A DNA stretch of 64,000 nucleotides from Siphonodentalium dalli (GCA_032622095.1 CP136066.1:102943319-103007318), one strand, 5' to 3'; counted from the first letter of the stretch, positions 36,104 through 46,370 are shown. The notes: a model not told the origin generated them from the sequence alone. Translations and numbers: made by a program.

Positions 36104-37892
36104 ATAACAAATTAACTAATTAATTAACAAAGTTTAAATTTGGATGTAATGTTCATTATCTGTTTATGAATTAAATGTTTTAAAGGGAATCAAAGCCTTT
36201 GCAATGGGCGCTTGTGATAAATAATTAAAGTCGCTAAATCAATCATCACCAAGAAAAACATGAGAAAATAAATGGAATTTGTTCTCATATGTCCACAAAT
36301 AATTCTCCGACAATAATATTTTGCATGTTGAAACCACTGTTAACTAAACATTACTGTTCCACCAATTTATCAACAAACATCACTGGTCATGCAGATAGTT
36401 CAAATATGTTAAGTCTAATTCTGTTTTTCAAAATATTTTTTCAATGCATGACCTTTTCCAATTTTTAACTTTACATTTTGTTTGGTATTTGGTATTTTAT
36501 TGGACTTTGATTGGTATTTAAGCCGTAACCAGCTAAGGCACATCCTGAATTCCACTTTTATAGTGTTATAGGAATCAGGGAGCTAATGTGTTCCAGAGTC
36601 GGGGAGCGAGTACACCGTGGAATCCTAAAGGTGAAGGTAACTGAAGAATGACCTTCACCTGATACACGCGACACGCTATTAAAGGATGACATCGCGTTTA
36701 TTTGATTTGTACATCATATCTAAATAATTTAAAAAACTGGTGATTTAATGGGGGAATGGACATTGTGAGCGGGAAATTTATTAACTAGCTGCTGTAGTTC
36801 TGGGTTTTTCCAGATCAAATTTGGCTGTGGGATAGCCCTGTCATACACTTGGGGATTTATTTTAAAAAGTAAACACATGACCTATGATTTTTCTTGTATT
36901 TTCGTAATCAACTGGTGTCAATCCAGCTGGGTAAACATCACTGGTATGGCCTGAAGGTTTCTATTCAGTGAATTTGGCCGAAACGTTAACACTATCGCCT
37001 ATGGGAAACCATGTTCAGTGATTCCTATATGACCAGTACCGTGAATTTTTGATAAAAGAGGGATAATCCAAAATGATATTTCACACTAATTATTCAAAAT
37101 AAGTGTCGCACTAATTTGGTATCATTCATATGTTTTCTCCAGGAGAATGATTAATAAAGACCGCACACGATAAGCAATTCAATTAGCATTCAATTAGTTT
37201 AAATGTTGTTATGAAGGAGCGATTGAGTAGTCATGTTATTGTCATTTATAAAGGCATATATTGTAATATTATTTAATAACAAAGCTGGCGCAAAAGAATG
37301 CACAACTAATTTTGTCGGAAGACTGTTCATTCGCTGCGATGTTGTTAAGAGTGAAATTTGGCATGCGCTGTCTTCTATTTCCAATGCAAATAAAGGAAAC
37401 ATGAATATGTTATGGTCATATGCCACTATAATAGTGAAATACCACTATAATAGTGGAATTCAGGGTGTGCCTGACCTGGTTACAGTGATGTTTATATAAC
37501 AATGGTGAAATCTCGTTATTAGAGAATTATTGATAAAGACAATAAGAACGTTTGTTTATATTCACATGTACTTGTTGACAATAGTTGTTTTACAGGCATT
37601 CAGGACTTTGCACATGTGCTTTCTGCAAAGGCCTTAAGTCCCTTTAAAGAAGCTGTATGTATCTTTGGGCCACCTGTTACAAAAAACAACATCAATATTT
37701 TTATTACTGAATTGCTGTCTGTTAGTTATAGAAATTTGTCTTCGACTGAGAGAAACTGGGAAAACATATTTGCCTTTCATAGCACCCTATTACCAAGAAA
37801 CTTCATTTTCATTGGGGAATCATTACTGCAGTGCGATATCAACGCTCACTTCCTTCTAGACCACATTTACAAGCTTGTTTCCAGCAATGATG
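36104..37892. other. Gene-poor stretch, 1.8 kb
   Basis: No coding exon or transposon that I can support. Small items: a 10-bp-stem hairpin AGGTGAAGGT...ACCTTCACCT at 36629-36660, and CCACTATAATAGTG repeated near 37430-37455. The 103-codon frame at 37616-37927 follows an acceptor-like TTGTTTTACAG at about 37584-37594 but has no recognisable domain and runs into a family B element. Confidence 0.45.
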
Positions 37893-38332
37893 CTTGTCAT
37901 TTGCAGGATGAGGTCCCCAGAGGGTGAATTTAGTGTAGCTATCCTACATAGTGGGCTAGCATCACTAAAATCACCCTCTGGGGACCTCATTCTGCTTAGG
38001 CCTCATCTTCTCTGGAAAGTTTCTTTATTTTCAAATTTCTATAGAAACTTCTTCACATAGATTCTGATTCTTTTTTAGTTTAGATTCTCTATATCCTCAA
38101 ATTTGCAGACGATATATTGCATAATCGAGGTTCCAAATGGGTGTATATCACAATATTCACCATTTGGGAACTTCAATCTGAGTCTATGTCTCCCATAGCA
38201 GATGAGGCCATGCAGAATGAGGTCCCCAGAGGATGAATTTGTTGATGCTAGCCCGCTGTGCGGGATAGCGTCACAAAACTCACCCTCTGGGGATCTCATT
38301 CTGCAAATGACAGGCAAACTAAATTCAGGCTT
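37893..38332. mobile_element. Family B element, complete
   Basis: CTTGTCATTTGCAGGATGAG and the left palindrome to GGGGACCTCATTCTGC, then GGAAAGTTTCTTTATTTTC, AAATTTGCAGACGATATATT, CATTTGGGAACTTCAATCTG, and the right palindrome around GCTAGCCCGCTGTGCGGGAT, ending AAATGACAGGC...CTAAATTCAGGCTTT. Confidence 0.82.
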
Positions 38333-38451
38333 TGTGCACATATGTAAGTCTTTACTAGTATCATCAGTTGATTCGCAATTAATTTTCTTGCATTTTATTC
38401 TTGGAAAATTAAGGTACAACCCATTGTTTTCCAGTAAATTGTGAACTCAGC
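38188..38451 (+). repeat. 264-bp duplicated block, copy 1
   Basis: GTCTCCCATAGCAGATGAGG through GTAAATTGTGAACTCAGC. It covers the right palindrome and end of this family B element plus about 120 bp of flanking DNA (GTAAGTCTTTACTAGTATCA, GGTACAACCCATTG). The same 264 bp recur at 41124-41387 with two visible base differences. Confidence 0.92.
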
Positions 38452-38853
38452 TTAATTATGATTAAATCATTTGTATATGAATGGAAGTGTTCACAATCAT
38501 GCTGCAAGTCTGCAATAAGCAATAATATCATGGAGAAATTTATCAGCGCTCACGGCATATCTTGTAGAATATTTTGGAGAGGTTTCCGAATACTTCTCGA
38601 CTACTAAAAGTGTTGATATCTATGCTTGAAACCCCAGCTCAGTCTCCTTTTTCTACGTAGAATGGACCAGAACGAAACCAACACATAGCTCATGATAGCT
38701 GTGTTTTCATCCTTAATAGAATAGTAATGAATAGTATAAAATGTAGTGGTAACCAAAGTAATCTGTTATAATTATAGAGAGATGGGTTCCATCTGTCCAA
38801 CCGTCCGGAAAAAAAATTAGGAGCTCTCGATCTCAGTCATCATAGGTCGGATT
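38452..38853. other. No recognisable feature
   Basis: AT-rich sequence without supportable signals. Confidence 0.4.
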
Positions 38854-38960
38854 TTAACTCTTCCATGGCGGGAGATGCGCTGGTACAACATTAAAAACCA
38901 TATGCCAGTGCATTCTCTTATATATGTGAGCCTCATATGATGTTGGACCAAATGCATACT
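38854..38960 (+). mobile_element. Family C fragment, left end
   Basis: TTAACTCTTCCATGGCGGGA ...GGTACAACATTAAAAACC...CCAGTGCATTCTCTTATATA then breaks up. It is followed by an unrelated small hairpin (ACTTCTCCCT...AGGGAGAAGT). Confidence 0.7.
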
Positions 38961-39687
38961 GGTATATGAGAGAAGTCACTTCTCCCTGGGACAATAATAG
39001 GGAGAAGTGGCACATTTTATGGAGAAGATGTCTCGCGTGTCTCCCTCTAGGCTGGTCCCTGGAGTGTGACACTGTAACAGAGTGTAGTATGGGTGTGCTT
39101 TTCCTATATATCAGCCAGGGACTGTCTGTTCTATATTTTTCCAAAATAATTGTCAGTTAAGTACTGATGAATTTCTCCAATGATAGAATTTAACATCTAT
39201 AATGTGTTTCATCAATACGGCTACATACATACATGTATCATATAAATGAGTCATTGATATTATCTAATAATAACCTTATCCATCATGCATATTTATTCAT
39301 AGAAAAATATTGAAATGATTTCGTTAAAAAGAAATCAAAATTTCATCAGAAATATATTTGTCATTTCATCTCCATACAAGCATGAATACATGCCTGCATT
39401 TCATTCAGATTGTTGTGTCATAATTGGTTTGATTTTTACTTTTGATATAAAATGCATATCTAGAAAATCTGAGGTGATTTTTTCGGTACTGATTGAATTT
39501 TCTTCTGATGGTGTATTCCATTTTTGAGATATACTGTCATATCAGTCTTCGTTTGAACCAATTTTCTTGACGTGCATGACTAGTTGTGAGAATAGTATAT
39601 TTGTGAAATGCCACCAATGGAAGTCAATTTCTGGTTGTGATACTCCCTGGGTTATATTTTTGTGATTGAGCTGTCAACCTTACTGCA
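38961..39687. other. No recognisable feature
   Basis: The frame on the - strand at 38854-39144 overlaps the family C fragment. Nothing else is supportable. Confidence 0.4.
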
Positions 39688-39905
39688 TAATCCCTTTCGT
39701 TATAAATGTTCTAACCCATTCAGTTCTAAAAGTATATTTTGGGATGTTCCATTCTTCACCATGAAGGGTGTTTAGATACTATAAGCAGATGACATGCAGA
39801 GCAAAACACAAAGAACTTATTGCTAGGAATGTTCATCAAATATAGTCGATGAACAGCCAAATGATGTTTTTGAACCTATTAGCTGAATGTTCCTAGTTCC
39901 TACAA
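39688..39905 (+). mobile_element. Family E relic, highly diverged
   Basis: TAATCCCTTTCGTTATAAAT, CCATTCAGTTCTAAAAGTAT, GATGTTCCATTCTTCA and the later CTATTAGCTGAATGTTCCTA follow the order of family E landmarks. Confidence 0.5.
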
Positions 39906-39954
39906 ATTGATCAGTGGGAATCCAGTGACCAGGTCTAGCACATCTAGATTCAAC

Positions 39955-39996
39955 TATTATAGTTAAAAATGACTAATTATAGTTAAAAATGACTAT
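39955..39996 (+). repeat. Two-copy 20-bp tandem repeat
   Basis: ATTATAGTTAAAAATGACTA occurs twice in a row, just left of a family A element. Confidence 0.9.
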
Positions 39997-40004
39997 TGCT
40001 AATA

Positions 40005-40217
40005 CAGTAATGTCCTAAATAATCAATTCCTTAACCACAGCAGAATTATGGGTAATTTTTCAGGATTTAGTCGGAAATATGGCTTGTTGCCATTCATCGG
40101 AAAGCTCTCACTGAGATATTTCCGATGAATGGCAACAAGCCATATTTCCGACTAAATCCTGAAAAATTACCCATAATTCTGCTGTGGTTAAGGGGTCGAT
40201 TATTTAGGGCATTACTG
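40005..40217. mobile_element. Family A element, complete (213 bp)
   Basis: CAGTAATGTCCTAAATAATC to GGGCATTACTG with TA on each side. The arms are nearly perfect complements and meet at CTCACTGAGATATTTCC. Confidence 0.92.
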
Positions 40218-40828
40218 TACATGTATTTGATGAAAGTGACATAACCCAAAATCAGATGTGATGAAGATTGTTCGAAAATGTGGTTACCTAGCGTTTCAGT
40301 ACCAGCTTTGTGCTAGGTAAAGTATAGGTATCCATGCGAACATTCAAAGATGACATTATCAGGAGTCTTCCATCATTTAGCTAAGCCAAAATGTGCCACG
40401 AAAGAACCTCCTTAACGAATTATATGATTCTAGGATGTGCCAGACTGGGTGACTGCTCATCAGTGTGAGTATTCAATCATTAAAGAATTAAAAGTATATA
40501 ATAATAAGGGTTTCTAAAACGGAAAATTTGATGTTCCATCATAGAATTGAACAAAGCCTGATCTGATGGTAGGTTGTATTTGTTATACATTGTCAGTAAG
40601 AAAATCTGACTATTTATAGTGTATTTCTCACCCGTAGTGTACACTGCTGCTCTCATTGGTCCTCCTGTAGCATGGGGTTCATCATATGCCATCTCAAGTC
40701 TATTTTACACAGCCATGAAGCACACATTGAAGTGAAAATGGCACATTTTATACAGAAATACATGTACAAGGTAATATATCATGACACCAAAGACCCATGG
40801 CAGAATAATTTTATGGTGTGGAGTCCAG
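40218..40828. other. No recognisable feature
   Basis: AT-rich. A 70-codon frame on the - strand at 40480-40692 has no domain I recognise. Confidence 0.4.
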
Positions 40829-41545
40829 CCTGAGTTCAGTGTTTCGTTTGCAGAACGAGGTCCCCAGAGAGTGAATTTAGTGATGCTATCCCATGGCTAG
40901 CATCACTAAATCCACCCTCTGGGGACCTTATTTTGCTCAGGCCTCATCTTCTTTGGAAAGATTCATTATCAAATATCTATAGAAACTTCTTGACATAGAT
41001 TCTATTTCTTTTTTAATTTAGTTTCTCTATATCCCCAAATTGGCAGACGACACATTGCATAATTGAGGTTCCAAATGGTTGTACATCACAATATTCAGCA
41101 TTTTGGACCCTCAATCTGAGTCTGTCTCCCATAGCAGATGAGGCCATGCAGAATGAGGTCCCCAGAGAGTGAATTTGTTGATGCTAGCCCGCTGTGCGGG
41201 ATAGCGTCACAAAACTCACCCTCTGGGGATCTCATTCTGCAAATGACAGGCAAACTAAATTCAGGCTTTGTGCACATATGTAAGTCTTTACTAGTATCAT
41301 CAGTTGATTCGCAATTAATTTTCTTGCATTTTATTCTTGGAAAATTAAGGTACAACCCATTGTTTTCCAGTAAATTGTGAACTCAGCATTTTGGACCCTC
41401 AATCTGAGTCTCCCATAGCAGATGAGGCCATGCAGAATGAGGTCCCCAGAGGGTGAATTTAGTGATGCTAGCCCGCTGTGAGGCATAGCATCACTAAATT
41501 CACCCTCTGGGGACCTCATTCTGCAAATGACAGGCACAATAATTT
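40829..41545. mobile_element. Family B element interrupted by a duplicated block
   Basis: The left end CAGCCTGAGTTCAGTG, left palindrome (GAACGAGGTCCCCAGAGAGT ...GGGGACCTTATTTTGC) and middle run to about 41123. A 264-bp block matching 38188-38451 follows, and then the B element resumes with AGCATTTTGGACCCTCAATC at 41385 and a second right palindrome (GAATGAGGTCCCCAGAGGGT ...GGGGACCTCATTCTGC) to about 41525. Confidence 0.8.
41124..41387 (+). repeat. 264-bp duplicated block, copy 2
   Basis: Same sequence as 38188-38451. It is bracketed by direct repeats of AGCATTTTGGACCCTCAATC at 41097 and 41385, 288 bp apart, which mark where the host B element was split. Confidence 0.92.
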
Positions 41546-41601
41546 TATGGATTGGAGAATATAACCAATTATAGTCTGAGCCTGTTGATGTGTTAAATGA
41601 G

Positions 41602-41824
41602 TTAACCCTTTCTGTACTAAATGGATTCTCCCACTCAGTTATAAAAATATACATTGGAGTGGTCTATTATTCATTTGGATGGATGTTTGAGTCATATAAG
41701 AGGACGGCAGATAAAACTAGTACAGAAGGAGATCTATTTTTGAGGGAAATGTTCAGATAATAAGTTCAACAACATTTCCTAAGGGAACTACTCATCAATG
41801 AGTGTTTAGTGTAGAAAGGGTTAA
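41602..41824. mobile_element. Family E element, complete (223 bp)
   Basis: TTAACCCTTTCTGTACTAAA at the left and TTTAGTGTAGAAAGGGTTAA at the right, TTAA on both ends. The interior has CTCCCACTCAGTTATAAAAA, GGTCTATTATTCATTTGGAT, AGTACAGAAGGAG and GAACTACTCATCAATGAGTG. Best reference copy of the family. Confidence 0.88.
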
Positions 41825-41936
41825 TATACTCTAGTTTTCTTCAACATTTTACTAAAGTTTCCAATCAATGGATTTTATTATAAAAATTTTGCAATAAACT
41901 GGATCCAACTCATAATCGTTGCAAATTCATAATATA

Positions 41937-42129
41937 CAGTAATGCTCTAAGTAATCGACCCCTTAACCACAGCAGAATTATGGGTAACTTTTCAGGATTT
42001 AGTCGGAAATATGGCTTGTTGCCATTCATCGGAAAGCTCTCCTCTCAACAAGCCATATTTCCGACTAAATCCTGAAAAGTTACCCATAATTCTGCTGTGG
42101 TTAAGGGTCGATTACTTAGAGCATTACTG
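41937..42129. mobile_element. Family A element, shortened loop
   Basis: CAGTAATGCTCTAAGTAATC to GAGCATTACTG, TA-flanked. The central part of the right arm is deleted (CTCTCCTCTCAACAAGCC), so the hairpin is asymmetric. Confidence 0.88.
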
Positions 42130-42248
42130 TAGATCCTCAGCAAAATATCGCCTTAATTTTGTAGGACATGATCTTAGTTTAGTTGTTGCATAGTACTGCA
42201 CCTTATCGTGGTAATATGTTTACACCTTTGTAGAATTCCACCAAGTGC

Positions 42249-42769
42249 CAGTAAGAACATTAGAGTGCATTGGGTGGAATTCTAGCCTGGAAATATGGTG
42301 CCTTTCATTTGCAGAATGAGGTCCCCTGAGGGTGACTTTAGTGATGCTATCCTGCACAGTGGGCTAGAATCACCAAATTCACCCTCTGTGGACCTGATTC
42401 TGCTTTGGTCTCATCTTCTGAGAAGTATCTATAGTCTCAAGTTAACATGTGTTTTAGTTACATTTTCCCTTCTGGGATGTTTCTATGTCCCCTAATTTGC
42501 AGACAATAAAATGCATAATCAAGGTGACCTATGGGTGAACATCATCAACTTCAACTGGGGAATCTGATCCTAAGTCTCCCATAGATACTTCCCAGAAGTT
42601 GAGGCTTTAGCAGAATGAGGTTCCCAGAGGGTGAATTTGGTGATGCTAGCCTGCCGTGCGGGATAGCCTCACTAAATCCACCCTCTGGGGACCTCATTCT
42701 GCAAATGACAGACACCATATCTCCAGGCTTGAGTGATAGTAAGTACATTAGAAAACATTGGGTGGAATT
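42249..42769 (+). repeat. 33-bp direct repeat flanking a family B element
   Basis: CAGTAAGAACATTAGAGTGC ATTGGGTGGAATT at about 42249-42281 and TAGTAAGTACATTAGAAAAC ATTGGGTGGAATT at about 42737-42769 bracket the element at 42282-42733. Too long for an ordinary target duplication. Confidence 0.75.
42282..42733. mobile_element. Family B element, complete
   Basis: The left end AGCCTGGAAATATGGTGCC and right end GACACCATATCTCCAGGCTT are complementary. Each is followed inward by a palindrome beginning GCAGAATGAGG. The middle carries GAGAAGTATCTATAGTC, AATTTGCAGACAATAAAATG and AACTTCAACTGGGGAATC. Confidence 0.87.
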
Positions 42770-42783
42770 GTTCCACATTTCTA

Positions 42784-42812
42784 CCCCCCCCCCCCCCCCC
42801 CCCCCCCCCCCC
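42784..42812 (+). repeat. Poly-C tract, 29 bp
   Basis: An uninterrupted C run shortly after the family B element. It produces spurious proline- and glycine-rich frames on both strands. Confidence 0.92.
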
Positions 42813-43122
42813 TGCTCCAGGAGTACCACCTGTCCCATTTCTGCATACTTGTTTCTTTAATTCTAGTGCATTACTGTTGCTATGTTGTTTTATTAGTCTA
42901 TAAATCTTTTATCAATATTTTAATAAGAAATAAATCTCCCTACAAATACATAACTACTGTCTTGTCATTTATGAAAGTATCCCTGGATTCCCATCTCAAA
43001 ACTACTCTAACTGCCCCGAACAAGAAGAAAATTTTGGGATATTTTGGGCTGGTTTTGTCACGATACACTTTTCGATTTAAATACATTTACAAAAGTGGCT
43101 TTTTCGCTAAATGTATATAAAT
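42813..43122. other. No recognisable feature
   Basis: AT-rich. The open frame across it begins in the poly-C tract. Confidence 0.4.
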
Positions 43123-43283
43123 ATAAGGATTAACTGTCATGTGGACTGTTTTTATGGAGATGTAACCGTGAGGTAAGTGGTCATAACTTGTATGTAAAAC
43201 CCTTCGGGTTTTACACAAGTTATGACCACTTACCTCACGGTTACATCTCCATAAAAACAGTCCACATGACAGTTAATCCTTAT
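43123..43283. repeat. Near-perfect 161-bp palindrome
   Basis: ATAAGGATTAACTGTCATGT ... TTACCTCACGGTTACATCTC is inverted almost without error about a centre at AAACCCTTCGGGTTTT (43203). The only differences I see are a 2-bp indel near the centre. It resembles a young hairpin MITE, though no TSD is obvious. Confidence 0.88.
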
Positions 43284-43339
43284 ACACAGGTCAAGTTCGA
43301 ATTTGAGTTTGATCCAATGATTTTTCCCAGAGTTATGGG

Positions 43340-43535
43340 TCTTTCGACTTTGAATTTTTTTTTTATATAATTATCTGTATGAGGGTACCTTCATGGTGTA
43401 ATCAACTCCTCCTACAGTTTTGATCGTAGATATTTGAAACTTCAGAGTATTGTTACCCACAGATTGTGGATGTGCAACATGTATATAGATGACAGAAAAA
43501 TTAATTTTTTTACGGAATTATTAACCCTTTCGACA
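43340..43535 (+). repeat. Family G repeat
   Basis: CTTTCGACTTTGAA, TGTATGAGGGTACCTTCATG, CTCCTACAGTTTTGATCG, GAAACTTCAGAGTATTGTTA, GTGCAACATGTATATAGATG and TTAACCCTTTCGAC. The same modules occur inverted at about 50690-50980. Confidence 0.75.
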
Positions 43536-43904
43536 TTTTTTTTAATTTCTTTCGGGGGGACACTGTGGTCAGCCGACCTTTTATTGAATTTGTAGCTTGT
43601 CTTGCCATTTCGATCTGCAATTTCAAGTTGCTACCAAATGACGAATACATATATATCGATCAATATATATATCGAAAGAGGCATCCCCATTTATTAATGG
43701 CTTACTTTTTTGTAGCCCTTCTGGACTGCAGGGAGTATCCTTCGGTCAGTAATACCTCTAGATATTATTTTTTGCTATATGGTATGTTGCCACCTAAACC
43801 TATTTTAAATTGTTGAGATTCCCATCCACGCTCATTTCCATTATCATTATTATTTTATCCAACTCAAAATTGATCAGTTATTTTGGTGCGTATTACTTTA
43901 TAAT

Positions 43905-44038
43905 TTTGTTTTAGTTATGATTTTTTTCGATGATCCCATATGTTAGTTTTTCAATTTGGCCGAAGTTTCTGAAAATTGGCTAAAACGATTTACAAAAAGA
44001 AAGAATTTTCTGGCCAGCGTGAACCCTGTACGTCACTC
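43905..44038 (+). mobile_element. hAT-like element relic, right end
   Basis: GATGATCCCATATGTTAG, CAATTTGGCCGAAGTTTC, AAAATTGGCTAAAACG and CAGCGTGAACCCTG. It matches 51345-51476 in the same order, and its end AACCCTG resembles the complete element at 46409-47290. Confidence 0.6.
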
Positions 44039-44471
44039 AAGTAACATAAAAAAATGCACACAAGATACAAACTACATATCCCTAAAGGAGCTAGTATGTG
44101 ATGATAAATCGTTAACTGCAAGTTATCAGTAACCGGATGATTAATTGTGTTATCAGATATATATGTGAACTAGTAATGTTTTTGTTATCGTGGGTGTAAA
44201 TATATCGTATTGGGTCTCTTTGGACTAGTTTGAATGCTTATCGCTTGTCACGTTAAAGTGTACCCCATATTTGTTGGGTTCCTCAATGGACTCCCATAGG
44301 CATCATTCTGTTCAAAAGTGAAATTCTATGTGTTGGAATATAAAACTTGGGAATCCACACTAATTATATAAATGGAGAATCGCACACGGGATGTTATTTT
44401 TATACGTATATACCCATACCATAGTATGGTACACACACTGTCAATGTCCGGATTGACCAGTCGCTTGTCAC
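44039..44471. other. No recognisable feature
   Basis: AT-rich sequence; ATATATG/ATCGTATT strings only. Confidence 0.4.
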
Positions 44472-44654
44472 TGTATGCGAGTCTCCCATAGGGAGCCTTG
44501 CAAATATAAGAGAATACATTGGCCTAACAATATTTAACTTGACTATATTTACCTTGACTGTAAGCCAGTGCATTATCTTATATATGTGAGGCTCCCTATG
44601 GCAAAGGATCTTAAATGCTGCACCAGCGCAGCTCCCATCATGAGAGGTTTAATA
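44472..44654 (-). mobile_element. Family C element, one end lost
   Basis: TGTATGCGAGTCTCCCATAG ...GGAGCC, ATTGGCCTAACAATATTT, GCCAGTGCATTATCTTATAT, GCTGCACCAGCGCAGCTCCC, ATCATGAGAGGTTTAA. Reverse orientation, with the CCAGTCATGG side missing. Confidence 0.78.
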
Positions 44655-45121
44655 TTTGGCAGGGGAGCATTGCTATAAGACCTAGTTTATAATTTTCTTA
44701 GGGGGATAGTTGAGCAAATTTTAGGGGCCACCGAGGGGTCCGAAAATTAACATGAGGGCTATGGGGTTTTCATGGATTTCATCTTGAGAACAGACATCAA
44801 TGATTTTCTATGTTTGAAAACAATCTATTGCTTAATATAGAGCATTTAGGGCTGTTATTCGTTTATCATGTCAGGGGCTTCAGGGGGGTCCTAGGCAGGA
44901 GGCAACAAAATGGTCAGATAGCACTAAATCAAATAAAGTACTTCAAAGATCTTTTTCTCCAGTCCAGGATGGCAGATGTTGTTAATACTTGGTGTGGATT
45001 ATTGCCAGGAATAATAGTTTCCAAATTCCAATTTTTTCATATTGTCACGGTTGATTTAATTATAGGGACCACAGCGCTTAGAAGATTAACATTGAAGATA
45101 ATGGAATCATACAAACTTTCT
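44655..45121. other. Unassigned; contains a 107-codon frame
   Basis: The frame at 44810-45133 is the longest outside repeats (VRGFRGVLGRRQQNGQIALN is readable), but it has no domain, no splice context and ends in a transposon terminus. I do not call it a gene. Confidence 0.4.
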
Positions 45122-45380
45122 TTAACCCTTTGAGTGCCAGGTCCGATTTTTGTATCAACCCATATACCCTGTGCCAATGCATTCTCTTATATATGCGAGT
45201 CGACCATAGGTCGCCTCGCATATATAAGAGAATGCATTGGCCTAACAATTTTTCATCATTTGTTATTTTTTACAATTTTAATAAAAAAAATTAATAGTTT
45301 TTTATTTATTTTTTTAGGGCCGATTTTACAGACCGTAAATTAGGGCCGATGAGATCGGCCCCTGGCACTGAAAGGATTAA
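45122..45380. mobile_element. Chimeric TTAA element: D-type ends, C-type core
   Basis: Ends TTAACCCTTTGAGTGCCAGG and CCTGGCACTGAAAGGATTAA, with TTTTTGTATCAACCCATA as in family D. The core is the family C hairpin CCAATGCATTCTCTTATATA TGCGAGTCGACCATAGGTCGCC and its inverse. A second short inverted pair (TTAGGGCCGAT) lies near the right end. Confidence 0.78.
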
Positions 45381-45775
45381 GGGCCAGGGAACCTCCACTG
45401 GTACCAATTGAAAATAGTTTCTGTCCATCTAAAATTTATAATTATAAATTGCACACAAGTTGACCCAAAAGATGTGGAAAAACATTGTAGTTGGCAAAAA
45501 ATTTACCTTGAAAATTTGACTGCAAAATTTCTTGTTTTCTGATTCACTGTAAACATGTGCTTGGACTAAATTTTCAAATAATTATAAAATTTGCTGTTCT
45601 TCCACTAAAATGATTACCTTCACCAAATAAAAGTGATGGTAAGGTAAGTGAATCAAAGAAATAATTTTTGCTTCTAAACATATACATATTTTGCAGCAAA
45701 TAATTTTAAGTTGCCTATTCGTTCCGCGTCATTGCATTTAATTCATTGCAAATAAAATTAAATAAAACTGCCACA
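45381..45775. other. No recognisable feature
   Basis: AT-rich sequence. Confidence 0.4.
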
Positions 45776-46015
45776 TTAACCCTTCCATGACTGGAGCCTC
45801 CTGAAATTTTGGGAAAACCCTGTGCCAATGCAATCTCTTATATATTAAGTCTAGAGCTCATAGGGAGAATGCATTGGCCTAACAATATTTACCTTGACAG
45901 TGCAAGCCATTGCATTCTCTTGTATATGCGAGGCTCCCTCTGGGATACTCGAGATATAATATATAAGTGAATGCACTGGCACGGGATCTTTAATGTTGCA
46001 TCATGAAAGTGTTGA
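45776..46015 (-). mobile_element. Family C element with deleted first hairpin
   Basis: TTAACCCTTCCATGACTGGA at one end and GCATCATGAAAGTGTTGA at the other. The hairpin nearest the left end is damaged (CTTATATATTAAGTCTAGAG). The second retains GCGAGGCTCCCTCTGGG. Confidence 0.75.
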
Positions 46016-46079
46016 TATCTCAATTATTCTCATGAACCCAACCGATATCCCAAGCTGCTGTGTACCAAGAAGACTTGTT

Positions 46080-46370
46080 CTAGGTGACCACTAGATTGGA
46101 GCCATTAAATTTGTCAGAATATTGTTGAAAAACATGGCTGCCAGTGGCCATTTTGGAATTTACTCTTTGCATGGCTAAATCCTTCAGCACACTCTACAGA
46201 TCACATCGATCTCTCATGTGAATCCCAAACTTTATATATCTCTTCATGTTGACATCTAGTATTACTTAGACATTTCAACTTTCCGCATTTCCAAATCACT
46301 CCATTAGCTAGCACGTGAAATTATACCCTCTCCATGTTGAGCTACAGTGTCATTGACACTTTAATAACCT
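46080..46370 (-). repeat. Solo dispersed copy of the Sat2 parent sequence
   Basis: Read on the - strand it gives AAAGTGTCAATGACACTGTA GCTCAACATGGAGAGGG, TGGAAATGCGGAAAGTTGAA, AACATGAAGAGATATA, GGATTTAGCCATGCAAAGAG and TAAATTCCAAAATGGCCACT GGCAGCCATGTTTTT. The first part matches the head at the left edge of the Sat2 array (52345-52464); the later part matches a Sat2 monomer. Confidence 0.8.

Noticed and set aside
37616-37927. 103-codon open frame after an acceptor-like TTGTTTTACAG
   Set aside because: The end lies inside a family B palindrome and the peptide has no known signature; an exon is possible but unsupported.
42551-43120. Poly-Gly and poly-Pro proteins around 42.8 kb and the poly-Pro frame at 34.4 kb
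   Set aside because: Products of the poly-C and poly-G tracts.
44810-45133. 107-codon open frame
   Set aside because: No recognisable domain, no splice or promoter context, and it terminates in a TTAA element end.
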